From: CAYSQW01 sp964433135
GTDB taxonomy: Bacteria; Acidobacteriota; Aminicenantia; Aminicenantales; Aminicenantaceae
Direction: 5' to 3'
NCBI GenBank assembly: GCA_964433135.1
Contig: CAYSQW010000036.1
Location: 1-36,020 of the forward strand
Length of the DNA stretch: 36,020 nucleotides
A model generated the notes under the pieces. It saw nothing but the letters and a program-made list of their open reading frames with translations, had not been told where the DNA came from and did no database searches. Positions 1 through 8,619 of this stretch are shown one piece after another. The translations under genes were made by a program, and so were the position numbers. Each line of letters starts with the position of its first letter. Positions within the stretch are counted from its first letter, which is position 1.

Positions 1-31
1 ATCTGTCATGAGAGATAAAGGAGGAATTGAA

Positions 32-1363
32 ATGGACAATAAACACGAGATGACGAGGATGCCCTTTTCCGGGTTGTCCCGCCGGGATTTTGTAAAGTAT
101 GTTCTTGCGGGATCGACGCTTTCCGTGGCGGCATTGGACAAGCTCAATGCTTCGGTTTACCAGAGCATAACCTCATTGAATCAGAAGTTCATAAAAGAGG
201 AATCTCCTGATGGGGTCTACTGGAATGCGGTTCGGAAGCATTTCATGTTCGAGGATGATGTCGTCATGATGAACAACGGAACGGTCGGGCCCATGCCGAA
301 ACCGGTATTCAATACCTTGATGAAGATTTTCGAGGTGCAGGCGAAGAATCCTGTGGACACGTATTCTTACATCCCTCGGCTCACTGAAGCTGTGCGTCCC
401 AAAGTCGCGCAGTTTATCGGGGCGGATACCGATGAAGTCGCGATTATCCGCAACACGACCGAGGGGATGAATTTTGTGGCCAACGGTCTGGATATGAAGG
501 AAGGCGATGAAGTGCTTCTTTCCTCCATGGAACATCCCGGGGGGACTCATCCCTGGAAGCTGAAAGAGAAACGCTACGGCATCAAGATCAAAGAAGTTCC
601 CATCGGTCTTCCGCCCAAAAGCGCCGGCGAGATCGTCGATGCCTTCGAAAAAGCGATTGGTCCCAGAACCCGAATTATCAGCATCAGCCATACCGTATAC
701 ATTTCCGGCCTTATCGTGCCTTTGAAGGAACTCTGTAAAATGGCACATGACAAAGGGATCCTGGTGGTGGCCGACAGCGCGCACGGCTTCGGAATGCTGG
801 ATCTCGACATGCATGACATGGACATCGACTTCTTCTGCACCAGCCCTTACAAGTGGGGCGGTTCTTCCGCGGGAGTGGGGGTATTCTACGTGAAAAAAGA
901 TGTTCAGGATAAGCTCTGGCCCACCATCGCTTCCGGAGGTTGGGATACTCATAAGACCGCCAAGAGATTTGAAACCCTCAGCCAGCGTGCCGACGGATTG
1001 ACTATCGCCTTGGGCGAAGCGATCGATTTCCAGAACCGTATCGGGAAAGCCCGTATCGAACGCCGGATCAAGTCTCTGGCCGGACACTTGAAACAGGGAT
1101 TGAAAAAGATCCCGGGCGTCAAACTGCATACGTCGGAGGATCTGTATCTGAGTGCGGGGCTGACTGCGTTTTCCATGAAAGGAGTCGATCCCGCCCATAT
1201 CGTGGATTATATCCGACAGAAATACAATATCGTCATCCGAACGATCGGGAGCGATCAGAAGGGAACCCGGGGTGTTCGAGTGTCGACCCATTACTATGTC
1301 AATCATGATGAGATCGACCAATTTCTTAAAGGAATCCAGGAGCTGGCGCAACAACAGGCATAG
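32..1363 (+). CDS. Tat-exported class V aminotransferase (isopenicillin-N-epimerase/cysteine-desulfurase-like)
   Basis: A 443-residue PLP enzyme of the aminotransferase class V fold. The start at 32 is chosen because AAAGGAGG lies about 8 bases upstream; an earlier in-frame ATG at 8 has no such site. Residues 16-35 form a Tat signal (SRRDF, then a hydrophobic stretch), so the protein is probably exported folded with its cofactor. The cofactor-binding ADSAHG motif and the SPYKWGG segment with the probable Schiff-base lysine (K274) are both present, so it looks catalytically intact. Exported members of this family are often annotated as isopenicillin N epimerase-like; the real substrate cannot be read here. 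A strong terminator follows, so it ends its transcription unit. Family sure, substrate unknown. Confidence 0.9.
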   Translation: MDNKHEMTRMPFSGLSRRDFVKYVLAGSTLSVAALDKLNASVYQSITSLNQKFIKEESPDGVYWNAVRKHFMFEDDVVMMNNGTVGPMPKPVFNTLMKIFEVQAKNPVDTYSYIPRLTEAVRPKVAQFIGADTDEVAIIRNTTEGMNFVANGLDMKEGDEVLLSSMEHPGGTHPWKLKEKRYGIKIKEVPIGLPPKSAGEIVDAFEKAIGPRTRIISISHTVYISGLIVPLKELCKMAHDKGILVVADSAHGFGMLDLDMHDMDIDFFCTSPYKWGGSSAGVGVFYVKKDVQDKLWPTIASGGWDTHKTAKRFETLSQRADGLTIALGEAIDFQNRIGKARIERRIKSLAGHLKQGLKKIPGVKLHTSEDLYLSAGLTAFSMKGVDPAHIVDYIRQKYNIVIRTIGSDQKGTRGVRVSTHYYVNHDEIDQFLKGIQELAQQQA

Positions 1364-1383
1364 TTCGGTTTTTTTTGATCCTT

Positions 1384-1420
1384 ACGGCCTCGGAAGCGTG
1401 CTCCCGGGGCCGTTTTTTTT
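1384..1420 (+). terminator. Rho-independent terminator after the aminotransferase gene
   Basis: A 10-bp stem (1384-1393 with 1404-1413, one T-G wobble) encloses a 10-base loop and is followed by a run of eight T (1413-1420). It lies 20 bases after the stop codon. Confidence 0.9.
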
Positions 1421-1671
1421 AGTCCTTTTTCTTCCCGGAAATCGGGGTGCGTCATCCGAAGCGGGCGAAGCGCCGCTGCGCCCGCCGTCGAAGGCGGTTG
1501 AGCCATTGAGGACTATCTCGTACTCCTCCGGGGAATTCGCCGACATGTTTTGTGGCGCCGACTGATATTCATCCCCGCCGTAAAGGAAAGTGGCAATTTT
1601 CTTGGGTTTTATATATTATATATTACCCTGGTTTTTCGGCGGATTCATATTCTTGTCGCCAGGATTTCTCG
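1421..1671 (+). other. Noncoding gap with GC-rich hairpin and AT-rich leader
   Basis: No convincing gene. Around 1467-1500 there is a GC-rich inverted repeat (GCGGGCG with CGCCCGC) embedded in a sequence of the style often seen in dispersed extragenic repeats. Around 1608-1625 an AT-rich TATATATTATATATTA stretch could provide the -10 region for the downstream gene. Neither is certain. Confidence 0.3.
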
Positions 1672-3861
1672 ATGAGGTTTTTTAACATATTCTGTCGGAT
1701 TATAGTTTTTATAGGAGCTGTCTGCTGTCTGCATGCCGCGGCACCGGTTGCCCGTCATATACAGGCGGTGAAGATTCCAGCTCCCGTGGTTCTCGACGGC
1801 GATCTGAAAGATGAATTTTGGCATAGAGCCCGAGTGATCGATGCCTTTACCCAACGTGAACCGCATGAAGGCCGACCTGCCTCAGAGCGCACCGCCGTCC
1901 GTGTCGTTTACGATAACGACACGCTTTTTATCGGCGTGATGTGTTTCGATGATAATCCCGATCTGATTGTGGCAGATGAAATGCGCCGGGATGCCGAACT
2001 CAAGGACAATGATTTTATAGAAATCATTCTGGATCCATTTCTCAGCCGGCGCAACGGATTCTATTTTGCGGTCAATCCCCTGGGAGCGAGAAGGGATGCG
2101 TTGATACGCGACGACGGCGCCAATATCAATTGGGATTGGGACGGCATCTGGGATGCCGAGGTTCGGAGAACGCGACATGGATGGAGCGCGGAGATCGCCG
2201 TCCCGTTCGCGACGCTGCGGTTCAAGCAGGAAGAAGAACAGATCTGGGGAATCAATTTCGGTCGGCATATTGCGCGTAAAAGAGAGGAAGTTTACTGGGC
2301 ACCCATCCTGAGAGACTATGGTCGGGAAGGGCAGTACAAAATATCCTATTTCGGTCGTATGACCGGTTTGAGGGATTTGAAGCCGGGACAACGTTTTCAG
2401 ATCATGCCGTATTTGATCGGGGGAGGGGAAAAAACGGAAAGCGGCGAGCCTTTCCGTGGGACGGGAGATGTGGGTATTGATCTGAAAGCACGGGTGACTT
2501 CCAATCTGACCGCGGATGTGACGTGGAATACGGATTTCGCTCAAGTTGAGGCCGATCAAGAGAAATTCAATCTTACTCGATTCAATCTGTTCTTTCCTGA
2601 AAAACGAAGTTTTTTCTTGGAGGGCGCGGACATATTTCGTATGGGGGAGCGATTCCGGAAGCGGGAAACGCCTACCCTGCTCTTTTTCAGCCGGTCCATC
2701 GGGCTTTCGGATGACGGAGTGGAGATTCCCATTGTCGGAGGCGCCCGAGTCACGGGGAAGGTCGGTCCTTACGACCTGGGGGTCATGGATCTCGTGACCG
2801 ACCGTGCCGCTTATACGGAGGACGAGGAACGAATACAAATTGAAAAATCAAATTATGCGGTGATGCGGCTCAAGCGTGATCTGTTCCGCAAGTCGACGAT
2901 CGGGGTGATGGTATTAAGCAAGGATTCGATCGACAGCTCTCTTGGCAATCGGGCGGGAGGAATCGACTTCAATCTAGCGTTCGGAGATAATTTCAAGAGC
3001 GGGGGCTATATCGCCAAGACCGCCACCTCCGGATTAAAAGGTCGGGATTGGTCCGGATACCTGGATTTAATCTGGGAAAATGACCATTTTCAGGTGGACC
3101 TTTCCTATCTGGACGTGGGTGACAACTTCAATTCGGAGATGGGATTCGTCAATCGGACAGATATCCGAAAGTTCCGTTCCAACATCAGTCTGCGTCCGCG
3201 GCCCCGTATCCTCAACCTCCGTAAAAGCTATTTCTACAACAAACTGATTTATGTGGAAAACCATAATGGGCAGGTGGAGTCCCGGCTTGTGCAGTTCGGG
3301 AATCATAACCGCTTCCAGGATGGAAGTTCCTTCACTTTGAGTTTGAACCGGAACTATGAATATCTCTTCGATCCCTTCGAGATCAAAACAGGCGTTTACA
3401 TCCCCGTAGGGGGGTATGCGTTCAATGATTTTTCCAGCTCCTACGAATCGGACAAGAGCCGCCGGTTTTCATATCGGGGCGAGGTAAAAACCGGGCGGTT
3501 CTACAACGGCAAGCTTTTTCAGTTGAACGGATCGGGGATTTTAAAGTTTTCGCGAAGTTTCAATCTTGAATTCATCCTCAGCCGGAATCGTTTCAACCTC
3601 GAGGTTAACGACGGGCGTTTCACGGCCGTGATCGCGGCGGCTCGCATCGTATATGCTTTTTCACCAGATCTCTATGCCAAGACCTATGTCCAATGGAACA
3701 GCGATGAAAGTTTATTCAAAAGTAATTTTCTGGTTCGCTGGATCTACAAGCCCGGAGCCAACCTCTATTTCATCTACAATGAAACTCATGAGGTGGGTAG
3801 TCGGGGATTTCTTCAGGACCGAATGGTGATGCTCAAAGTGAGTTTTCTTTTCAGCCGCTGA
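1672..3861 (+). CDS. CBM9-like / DUF5916 outer-membrane-type protein
   Basis: 729 residues from the ATG at 1672, preceded by AGGA about 8 bases upstream; an in-frame TTG at 1552 would add an N-terminus that hides the signal peptide. Residues 1-25 are a signal peptide ending near AAA. Residues about 30-200 match the CBM9-like domain found in this family (opening 'PVVLDGDLKDEFW' style). The rest is DUF5916, rich in alternating aromatic and polar strands and ending in F-S-R, as expected for a beta-barrel in the outer membrane. The family is common in Bacteroidetes, Acidobacteria and relatives; its substrate is unknown. It stands alone, converging on tag with only 3 bases between the stop codons. 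Confidence 0.85.
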   Translation: MRFFNIFCRIIVFIGAVCCLHAAAPVARHIQAVKIPAPVVLDGDLKDEFWHRARVIDAFTQREPHEGRPASERTAVRVVYDNDTLFIGVMCFDDNPDLIVADEMRRDAELKDNDFIEIILDPFLSRRNGFYFAVNPLGARRDALIRDDGANINWDWDGIWDAEVRRTRHGWSAEIAVPFATLRFKQEEEQIWGINFGRHIARKREEVYWAPILRDYGREGQYKISYFGRMTGLRDLKPGQRFQIMPYLIGGGEKTESGEPFRGTGDVGIDLKARVTSNLTADVTWNTDFAQVEADQEKFNLTRFNLFFPEKRSFFLEGADIFRMGERFRKRETPTLLFFSRSIGLSDDGVEIPIVGGARVTGKVGPYDLGVMDLVTDRAAYTEDEERIQIEKSNYAVMRLKRDLFRKSTIGVMVLSKDSIDSSLGNRAGGIDFNLAFGDNFKSGGYIAKTATSGLKGRDWSGYLDLIWENDHFQVDLSYLDVGDNFNSEMGFVNRTDIRKFRSNISLRPRPRILNLRKSYFYNKLIYVENHNGQVESRLVQFGNHNRFQDGSSFTLSLNRNYEYLFDPFEIKTGVYIPVGGYAFNDFSSSYESDKSRRFSYRGEVKTGRFYNGKLFQLNGSGILKFSRSFNLEFILSRNRFNLEVNDGRFTAVIAAARIVYAFSPDLYAKTYVQWNSDESLFKSNFLVRWIYKPGANLYFIYNETHEVGSRGFLQDRMVMLKVSFLFSR

Positions 3862-3864
3862 GCT

Positions 3865-4455
3865 TCAAAGGTTAAGAGTCTCTATCTCCCGATATCGGAA
3901 ACAGTCCTCCGTATGATCGTTCACCATTCCTACGGCCTGCATGAAGGCATAGCAGATCGTCGGACCGACAAACTTGAATCCACGGCTGCGCAGGGTTCGG
4001 CTCATCTCCCGTGACTCAGGAGTTTGCGCCGGGATGTCCGCAAGGTTTTTCCGGGGATTTCGAGAACGCGATTCGGGAGCGAACCGCCAGATAAAAGAAT
4101 CGAAAGTAATCTTTTCGGATTGAATTTTCAGGAACATGCGGGCATTGACGATCGCGGCTTCGATTTTGCGCCGGTTTCGGATGATGCCGGAATCGGACAT
4201 CAAGGCCTGGATGCGCCGTTCCCCGTAGGCGGCTATCTTCTCCGGCACGAAATCAGAAAACGCCCTCCGGAAATTCTCCCTTTTTCTGAGTACGGTGAGC
4301 CAGCTCAATCCCGCTTGCATGCCTTCCAGAATAAGGAACTCAAAAAGAAGGCGGTCGTCATGCTGGGGAAGACCCCATTCCTCATCATGGTAGCGGCGAT
4401 AAAGGGGATCCCGGAGAGCCCATTCGCACCGGGGTTTGTCATCGACCTTTTCCAT
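3865..4455 (-). CDS. tag: DNA-3-methyladenine glycosylase I
   Basis: 196 residues, the usual Tag length. It excises 3-methyladenine from alkylated DNA. The start region has the family pattern CEWALRDPLYRRYHDEEWG, giving the zinc ligands C10 and H23, and the end has HTEDCF, giving the second His-Cys pair. The helix-hairpin-helix region and the aromatic EGMQAGLSWLTVLRKRE segment of the base pocket are present. The Shine-Dalgarno site is poor (AAGGG directly against the ATG), but no other in-frame start fits the conserved N-terminus. It is a single gene, divergent from the M28 peptidase. Confidence 0.95.
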   Translation of the reverse strand: MEKVDDKPRCEWALRDPLYRRYHDEEWGLPQHDDRLLFEFLILEGMQAGLSWLTVLRKRENFRRAFSDFVPEKIAAYGERRIQALMSDSGIIRNRRKIEAAIVNARMFLKIQSEKITFDSFIWRFAPESRSRNPRKNLADIPAQTPESREMSRTLRSRGFKFVGPTICYAFMQAVGMVNDHTEDCFRYREIETLNL

Positions 4456-4587
4456 CCCTTCGCTAGTGTGACACAGCCGGGATCTGAAAACAAGTTTGAA
4501 TTCGGGCTGGTCATCTCGACTTCCAACATGAATCGTTCCCTCCGATGCATGAAGATCAAGTTGATTTATTTGTCAGGGGGGTTCCGT

Positions 4588-4593
4588 TATAAT
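4588..4593 (+). promoter_or_regulatory. Probable -10 box (TATAAT) for the M28 peptidase gene
   Basis: A perfect TATAAT lies 29 bases before the GTG start. Upstream TTGATT (4561) and TTGTCA (4570) are the nearest -35-like hexamers but at 21 and 12 bases, so spacing is not ideal. Confidence 0.45.
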
Positions 4594-4621
4594 ACTCTTG
4601 AAAAATCGAAGGAGGTGGGAT

Positions 4622-6925
4622 GTGAAAAAATGTGTGGGCCTGCTGATCGCCATCATGCTTTTCTGCGTTTCTCTGCCCGGACAGCAAAAAATTGCTGAAT
4701 TCGATGCGGACGCGGCGTGGATGCTCATCCGTGATCTTGCCGACGACGCCATGCAGGGTCGTAAAAGCGGTCAACCGGGGGCGGTTATGGCCGAAGAGTA
4801 TATCGCCGGAAAGTTCAGGGAATGGGGCCTGGAACCGGCGGGGGACGACGGATCGTTTTATCAGGAATTTACCATAGAGCACCGGCATATCGTTCAAGGT
4901 GCGGTTCTCGAGATCATCGCCGGCGAAAAAGAGCGGAGGCTTTATTATGGAGATGATTGGAGGGTGCAGAGGTATTCGGGATCGGGAGACTTCACGGGTG
5001 AAATCGTTTTCGTGGGCTATGGAATCTGTGCGCCGGATTCGGGATATGATGATTATGCGGGAGTCGACGTCAAGGGGAAGGTGGCGCTGTTTTCTACCGG
5101 TACTCCAGCCCGGCTGGAGAAAAAGGAGGGAGCGGCCTTCGCCGTGGACGCCCGTATCATGGCAGCCCGGAAGCGGGGCGCCCGCTGTGCCATGGTCTTC
5201 AGGCCGGCCGAGGATATCAGCCGGTATTTCCGCTTTGGAGTCAGCAAGGAAATATATGATCCCGATTTCGTGCTGCTTTCGGTGGAAGGACGGATCACGG
5301 ATTATATTTTTAAAGAGCTTCCGACTGACCTGAGGTTTCTTTTCCAGGAAATCGATGATCGGGGTGAACCGCAATCGTTGGCGACGGGCGTCCGAGCCCG
5401 CATCGCGGTTAACGCCGAATTCGATCCGATGCGCAGGACACGGAATATCCTGGCTAAAATAACCGGAAGCGATCCGAGGCTTAAGCATGAAGCCGTCATT
5501 ATCGGGGGACATATGGATCATCTGGGGATCGATCCCTCAGGCGATGTGATGAATGGAGCCAACGACAATGCCTCCGGAACAGCCGTCGCGATGGAGATCG
5601 CCCGGATCATGAAGTTGAATAAGGCGCGGCCGAAACGGACCGTGATATTTGCAGCTTGGGCCGGAGAAGAACAAGGACTGCTGGGTTCCTATCATTATGC
5701 CGATCATCCCACCCATCCCATCGAAAAGACGGTGGCTTATATCAATATGGACATGGTCGCTCACGGTACCGGCGAAGTGAACTTTCGGGGAGAATATTTC
5801 TCTCCCCGGATATGGGAGACGATCAAGGCCAAGCTTCCCCCGGATATCTTGGGCTATGTCACTCCCGGACGCGGGGGGCCGGGCGGTTCGGATCATACGC
5901 CGTTTTTAATGAAAGGAGTGCCTGCTTACGGCGCGGGCAGTCAGGGGTATCATTTCAAGTATCACCGCAATCGCGACGATGTTGATTTGGTCAAACCGGA
6001 GGTGTTGAAACGAATCGGGGATCTGGTGCATGCATCGGTTCTTATCCTGGCGGATGAGCCCGGTGATTTCATCATGCCTCAGCGGCAGGCGATGTTTTAT
6101 TTCAAGAATCAGAATCTGATCAACTTCAAAACCAACCTTTTGGAAAAGGTCGTCGATCACCGGAAAGACGATTTGAATTCAGACATCGACGGTCAGCTGT
6201 CCCTTGTTACGGGCAAGGAAGGGCTTTCCGGAGACGCTCTCCGGCTGGATATCATCGATACGGTTTTGACGGCGTCGCGAAAAGCTCGGCAGTCCCAAGG
6301 ATTGGTGATGTATGAAAACGCCGCGAAGTTGAATGCGGAGGTCCGCGGCGGAAAAACGGTGTTGATCCCCGGTCTTAAGGGAATCGAGGCTTTCCGAGAC
6401 AAGCCCGAATGGGCGGGAGTCCTGGCCTCACAGGGTTTTTGTTTCGTCCTCCTTGAGGATCCGGCTGATCTGTTTAAAGGGGATGAACTGAGTGACGAGG
6501 GCACCGTGATCCTCAAGTCCGCGGATCATGCGGGCTTACTGCTGCTGATCAAAGGCGCAAGCGCGGCTCAGGCGCGTACCCTGCTGAACGTTTTCCGAAG
6601 ACCCGTCGTCATCATGATGTCCGCAATACCTGAAAGCAACATGTTGGACGCGATAAAAGATAATCAGGCGGTTTTGGGCCTTACCATGAGCGCGGATATG
6701 GACCCGGAGGAGTATGCAAGAGTCGTGGAACTGGGAATAAAGAAGCTCGGCCCGAAACGTCTGGTGCTTATCAATCAGAACTGCCTGCGTAAAGAGCCCG
6801 GAATGAAACAGATGCTGGCGGTCATCGAAAATCTTCTGGAAGCCGGCATCGACCGTTACGCCTGGGGTGATCTTTTCGGAGGAACATTTTTGAGAGCGTT
6901 GGATGAAAACCGGGAGATGCGGTGA
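4622..6925 (+). CDS. Secreted M28 zinc aminopeptidase with PA domain and M19-dipeptidase-like C-terminal half
   Basis: 767 residues. The GTG at 4622 is chosen because AAGGAGG sits 6 bases upstream and the resulting N-terminus (MKKCVGLLIAIMLF...) is a good signal peptide. Residues about 110-260 resemble a protease-associated insert domain. The M28 core follows, with GGHMDHLG, NGANDNASG, WAGEEQG, INMDMV and GSDHTPF supplying the two-zinc ligands and catalytic acid, so it should be an active aminopeptidase in the periplasm or outside. After about residue 470 comes a further 300 residues not typical of M28. Its end (VIENLLEAGI...LFGGTFLRAL) and the preceding strand-helix pattern resemble the last part of an M19 renal-dipeptidase barrel, without its metal ligands. 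It lies 61 bases upstream of pgsB and may be cotranscribed with it. Confidence 0.88.
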   Translation: MKKCVGLLIAIMLFCVSLPGQQKIAEFDADAAWMLIRDLADDAMQGRKSGQPGAVMAEEYIAGKFREWGLEPAGDDGSFYQEFTIEHRHIVQGAVLEIIAGEKERRLYYGDDWRVQRYSGSGDFTGEIVFVGYGICAPDSGYDDYAGVDVKGKVALFSTGTPARLEKKEGAAFAVDARIMAARKRGARCAMVFRPAEDISRYFRFGVSKEIYDPDFVLLSVEGRITDYIFKELPTDLRFLFQEIDDRGEPQSLATGVRARIAVNAEFDPMRRTRNILAKITGSDPRLKHEAVIIGGHMDHLGIDPSGDVMNGANDNASGTAVAMEIARIMKLNKARPKRTVIFAAWAGEEQGLLGSYHYADHPTHPIEKTVAYINMDMVAHGTGEVNFRGEYFSPRIWETIKAKLPPDILGYVTPGRGGPGGSDHTPFLMKGVPAYGAGSQGYHFKYHRNRDDVDLVKPEVLKRIGDLVHASVLILADEPGDFIMPQRQAMFYFKNQNLINFKTNLLEKVVDHRKDDLNSDIDGQLSLVTGKEGLSGDALRLDIIDTVLTASRKARQSQGLVMYENAAKLNAEVRGGKTVLIPGLKGIEAFRDKPEWAGVLASQGFCFVLLEDPADLFKGDELSDEGTVILKSADHAGLLLLIKGASAAQARTLLNVFRRPVVIMMSAIPESNMLDAIKDNQAVLGLTMSADMDPEEYARVVELGIKKLGPKRLVLINQNCLRKEPGMKQMLAVIENLLEAGIDRYAWGDLFGGTFLRALDENREMR

Positions 6926-6972
6926 CCGAATGAAGCTAGAATAGAGTGCGGGTACTTACGTCCGGAAAAACG

Positions 6973-6989
6973 AAGGAGGAAATAAAATC
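6973..6989 (+). promoter_or_regulatory. Strong Shine-Dalgarno site serving a probable AUC start of pgsB
   Basis: AAGGAGG (6973-6979) is followed after 7 bases by ATC (6987-6989). No ATG, GTG or TTG occurs in frame between the stop at 6942 and the TTG at 7038, and 7038 would delete the N-terminal membrane helix that PgsB proteins carry. Confidence 0.6.
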
Positions 6990-8189
6990 GCTATCGGAGA
7001 GCTTGTCATCACCCTAAGTTGTCTGACCGTATTCCTTTTGTACCTCGCATACGAGCGCGGCCGATTATCCCGCCGCCGCCGGTTCTCGCTGCGGATCGCA
7101 ATAACCGGTATCCGGGGTAAATCCAGCGTCACGCGGCTTGTCGCCGCGGCATTGACAGAGTCCGGCCGTTCCGTATTCGCCAAGGCGACGGGGTCCCAAG
7201 CAGCCCTGATCCTTCCCGGGGGGGGGGAGGAAGGCCTTCGGCGTCGGGGACGGCCGACCATCCTCGAAGGAATATCAGTGCTTGCAAAAGCCGTTGACGC
7301 CGGGGCTGACACGCTGGTTTGTGAATTGATGAGCATCCATCCCGAGTGTTTGTTTGTCGAGAGCGTGCGGTTGCTCCAACCGCACGTGTTGATCGTCACC
7401 AACGTGCGCTTGGATCACCGCCCGGAATTGGGGGAAAGCCTTGAAGAGATCGCGGATGCCCTGGCGAGTGCGGCCCCTCCCGCCGGAGTGCTGATAACCC
7501 CCGAAGGGCCGCACCTCCGTCCTTTCGAGAGAACGGCCGAAAAGCGGGGGTGCCGGATGATCACGGTGGGACGCCGTGATCATGAAGCGGCCGTCCAGGC
7601 CGCCTCGCGTCTTCTTCCCCGGGAGTTTCCCGAAAATCTGCGGACGGCATTGGCCGTGGTCGATTTTTTGGGGATCCCCATGGATACGGCCGTTCGGGGA
7701 ATGAGAGGAATGCAGCCTGATTTCGGCAGCCTCAGGGTGTGGACGGTGCGTTTGGGGCGGCCGGAGCGGACATGGTTCCTGGTAAGCGGTTTTGCCGCCA
7801 ATGATCCGGAGTCCACGCATGATGTCTTCGAGAAACTGAAAGCAATGGGCTTGCTTCAAGCGCGTCGTGTGATCGGTCTCCTCAATTTCAGAGGGGATCG
7901 GGGAGATCGCACACGTCAATGGCGGGAAGCGGCGGAAAAAGGAAGTTTCCCCGCAATGCATAAGCTGGCGATCATCGGAGATCAGGCCCGTATGATGGTC
8001 TCGGTTCTCAGGGATCACCTTGACATGGAGATCATCACGGCGGATTGGCGCTCTCCGGAAGCATGCCTTTCTCATCTGTCGGAGGAGGATAATCGGGAAA
8101 CGGTTCTGGTGGGCATGGGAAACATGGGTGGAATGGGACGTCGGTTCGTCCAAAGCTGGGAAAGAATGGGTGAGGAATATGGCATTTGA
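6987..8189 (+). CDS. pgsB: Poly-gamma-glutamate synthase subunit PgsB (CapB), Mur-ligase fold
   Basis: 400 residues if started at the AUC at 6987. PgsB is the ATP-dependent amide ligase that polymerises glutamate through its gamma carboxyl at the inner membrane. Residues 1-20 form a membrane helix followed by a basic stretch, as in Bacillus PgsB. The P-loop ITGIRGKSSVTR follows at about residues 40-50, then ELMSIHPE and VTNVRLDH, both typical of the family, FAANDPEST, and a C-terminal GMGNMGGMG. The start is unusual: the only conventional in-frame start (TTG 7038) loses the helix and has no ribosome site. A run of nine G (7218-7226) encodes three glycines and could slip. It overlaps pgsC by 11 bases. 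Confidence 0.93.
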   Translation: MAIGELVITLSCLTVFLLYLAYERGRLSRRRRFSLRIAITGIRGKSSVTRLVAAALTESGRSVFAKATGSQAALILPGGGEEGLRRRGRPTILEGISVLAKAVDAGADTLVCELMSIHPECLFVESVRLLQPHVLIVTNVRLDHRPELGESLEEIADALASAAPPAGVLITPEGPHLRPFERTAEKRGCRMITVGRRDHEAAVQAASRLLPREFPENLRTALAVVDFLGIPMDTAVRGMRGMQPDFGSLRVWTVRLGRPERTWFLVSGFAANDPESTHDVFEKLKAMGLLQARRVIGLLNFRGDRGDRTRQWREAAEKGSFPAMHKLAIIGDQARMMVSVLRDHLDMEIITADWRSPEACLSHLSEEDNRETVLVGMGNMGGMGRRFVQSWERMGEEYGI

Positions 8190-8619
8190 AACCTTGATGA
8201 TCGGGCTGCTTCTGGCCCTTTTGTATGTTGAGCTGACGGGGGTCTATCCCGGGGGGATCATCGTTCCGGCCTATGTCGCTCTGTATCTCGATCAACCGTT
8301 GCGGGTGCTGGCTACGCTGGGGATCGCGATCTTGAGTCTATTTTTGTATCATTTTCTCTGCCGATATTTTCTGCTTTTCGGGAAGCGTCGGTTCGTGATG
8401 CTGGTTTTTCTGGGCGCACTGCTGGCGCAGTTGTGGTTTTTGTTTTTTCCGAGGATTTTTCCGGTGACATTTGAAATGCGGGCCATCGGCTGGATCATTC
8501 CGGGATTGTTGGCGAATAATCTGGAGAAGCAGCAGTTTCTGCCGACGCTGGCCTCGCTTTTTACCGTAGCCGTCATGACGTATTTCGCCGTCCGGCTGCT
8601 GATTTGGTTGGGAATATGA
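8179..8619 (+). CDS. pgsC: Poly-gamma-glutamate biosynthesis membrane protein PgsC (CapC)
   Basis: 146 residues, the normal PgsC length, with four to five membrane helices. The start at 8179 follows GAGGA and gives the conserved opening MAFETLMIGLLLALLYVELTG with the YPGGIIVPAY motif typical of CapC. In the family PgsC is the membrane partner of PgsB and is needed for polymer synthesis and probably translocation. It overlaps pgsB by 11 bases and the next gene by ATGA, indicating translational coupling. Confidence 0.94.
   Translation: MAFETLMIGLLLALLYVELTGVYPGGIIVPAYVALYLDQPLRVLATLGIAILSLFLYHFLCRYFLLFGKRRFVMLVFLGALLAQLWFLFFPRIFPVTFEMRAIGWIIPGLLANNLEKQQFLPTLASLFTVAVMTYFAVRLLIWLGI

Noticed and set aside
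173..1354. 393-codon open frame on the minus strand
   Set aside because: Exactly antisense to the aminotransferase gene; composition is His/Arg/Asp-rich and no family pattern is visible.
1882..2838. 318-codon open frame on the minus strand
   Set aside because: Shadow of the DUF5916 gene, no homologous pattern or ribosome site.
7038..7040. TTG as the pgsB start
   Set aside because: No ribosome site before it, and it would remove the N-terminal membrane helix conserved in PgsB; kept only as a fallback.
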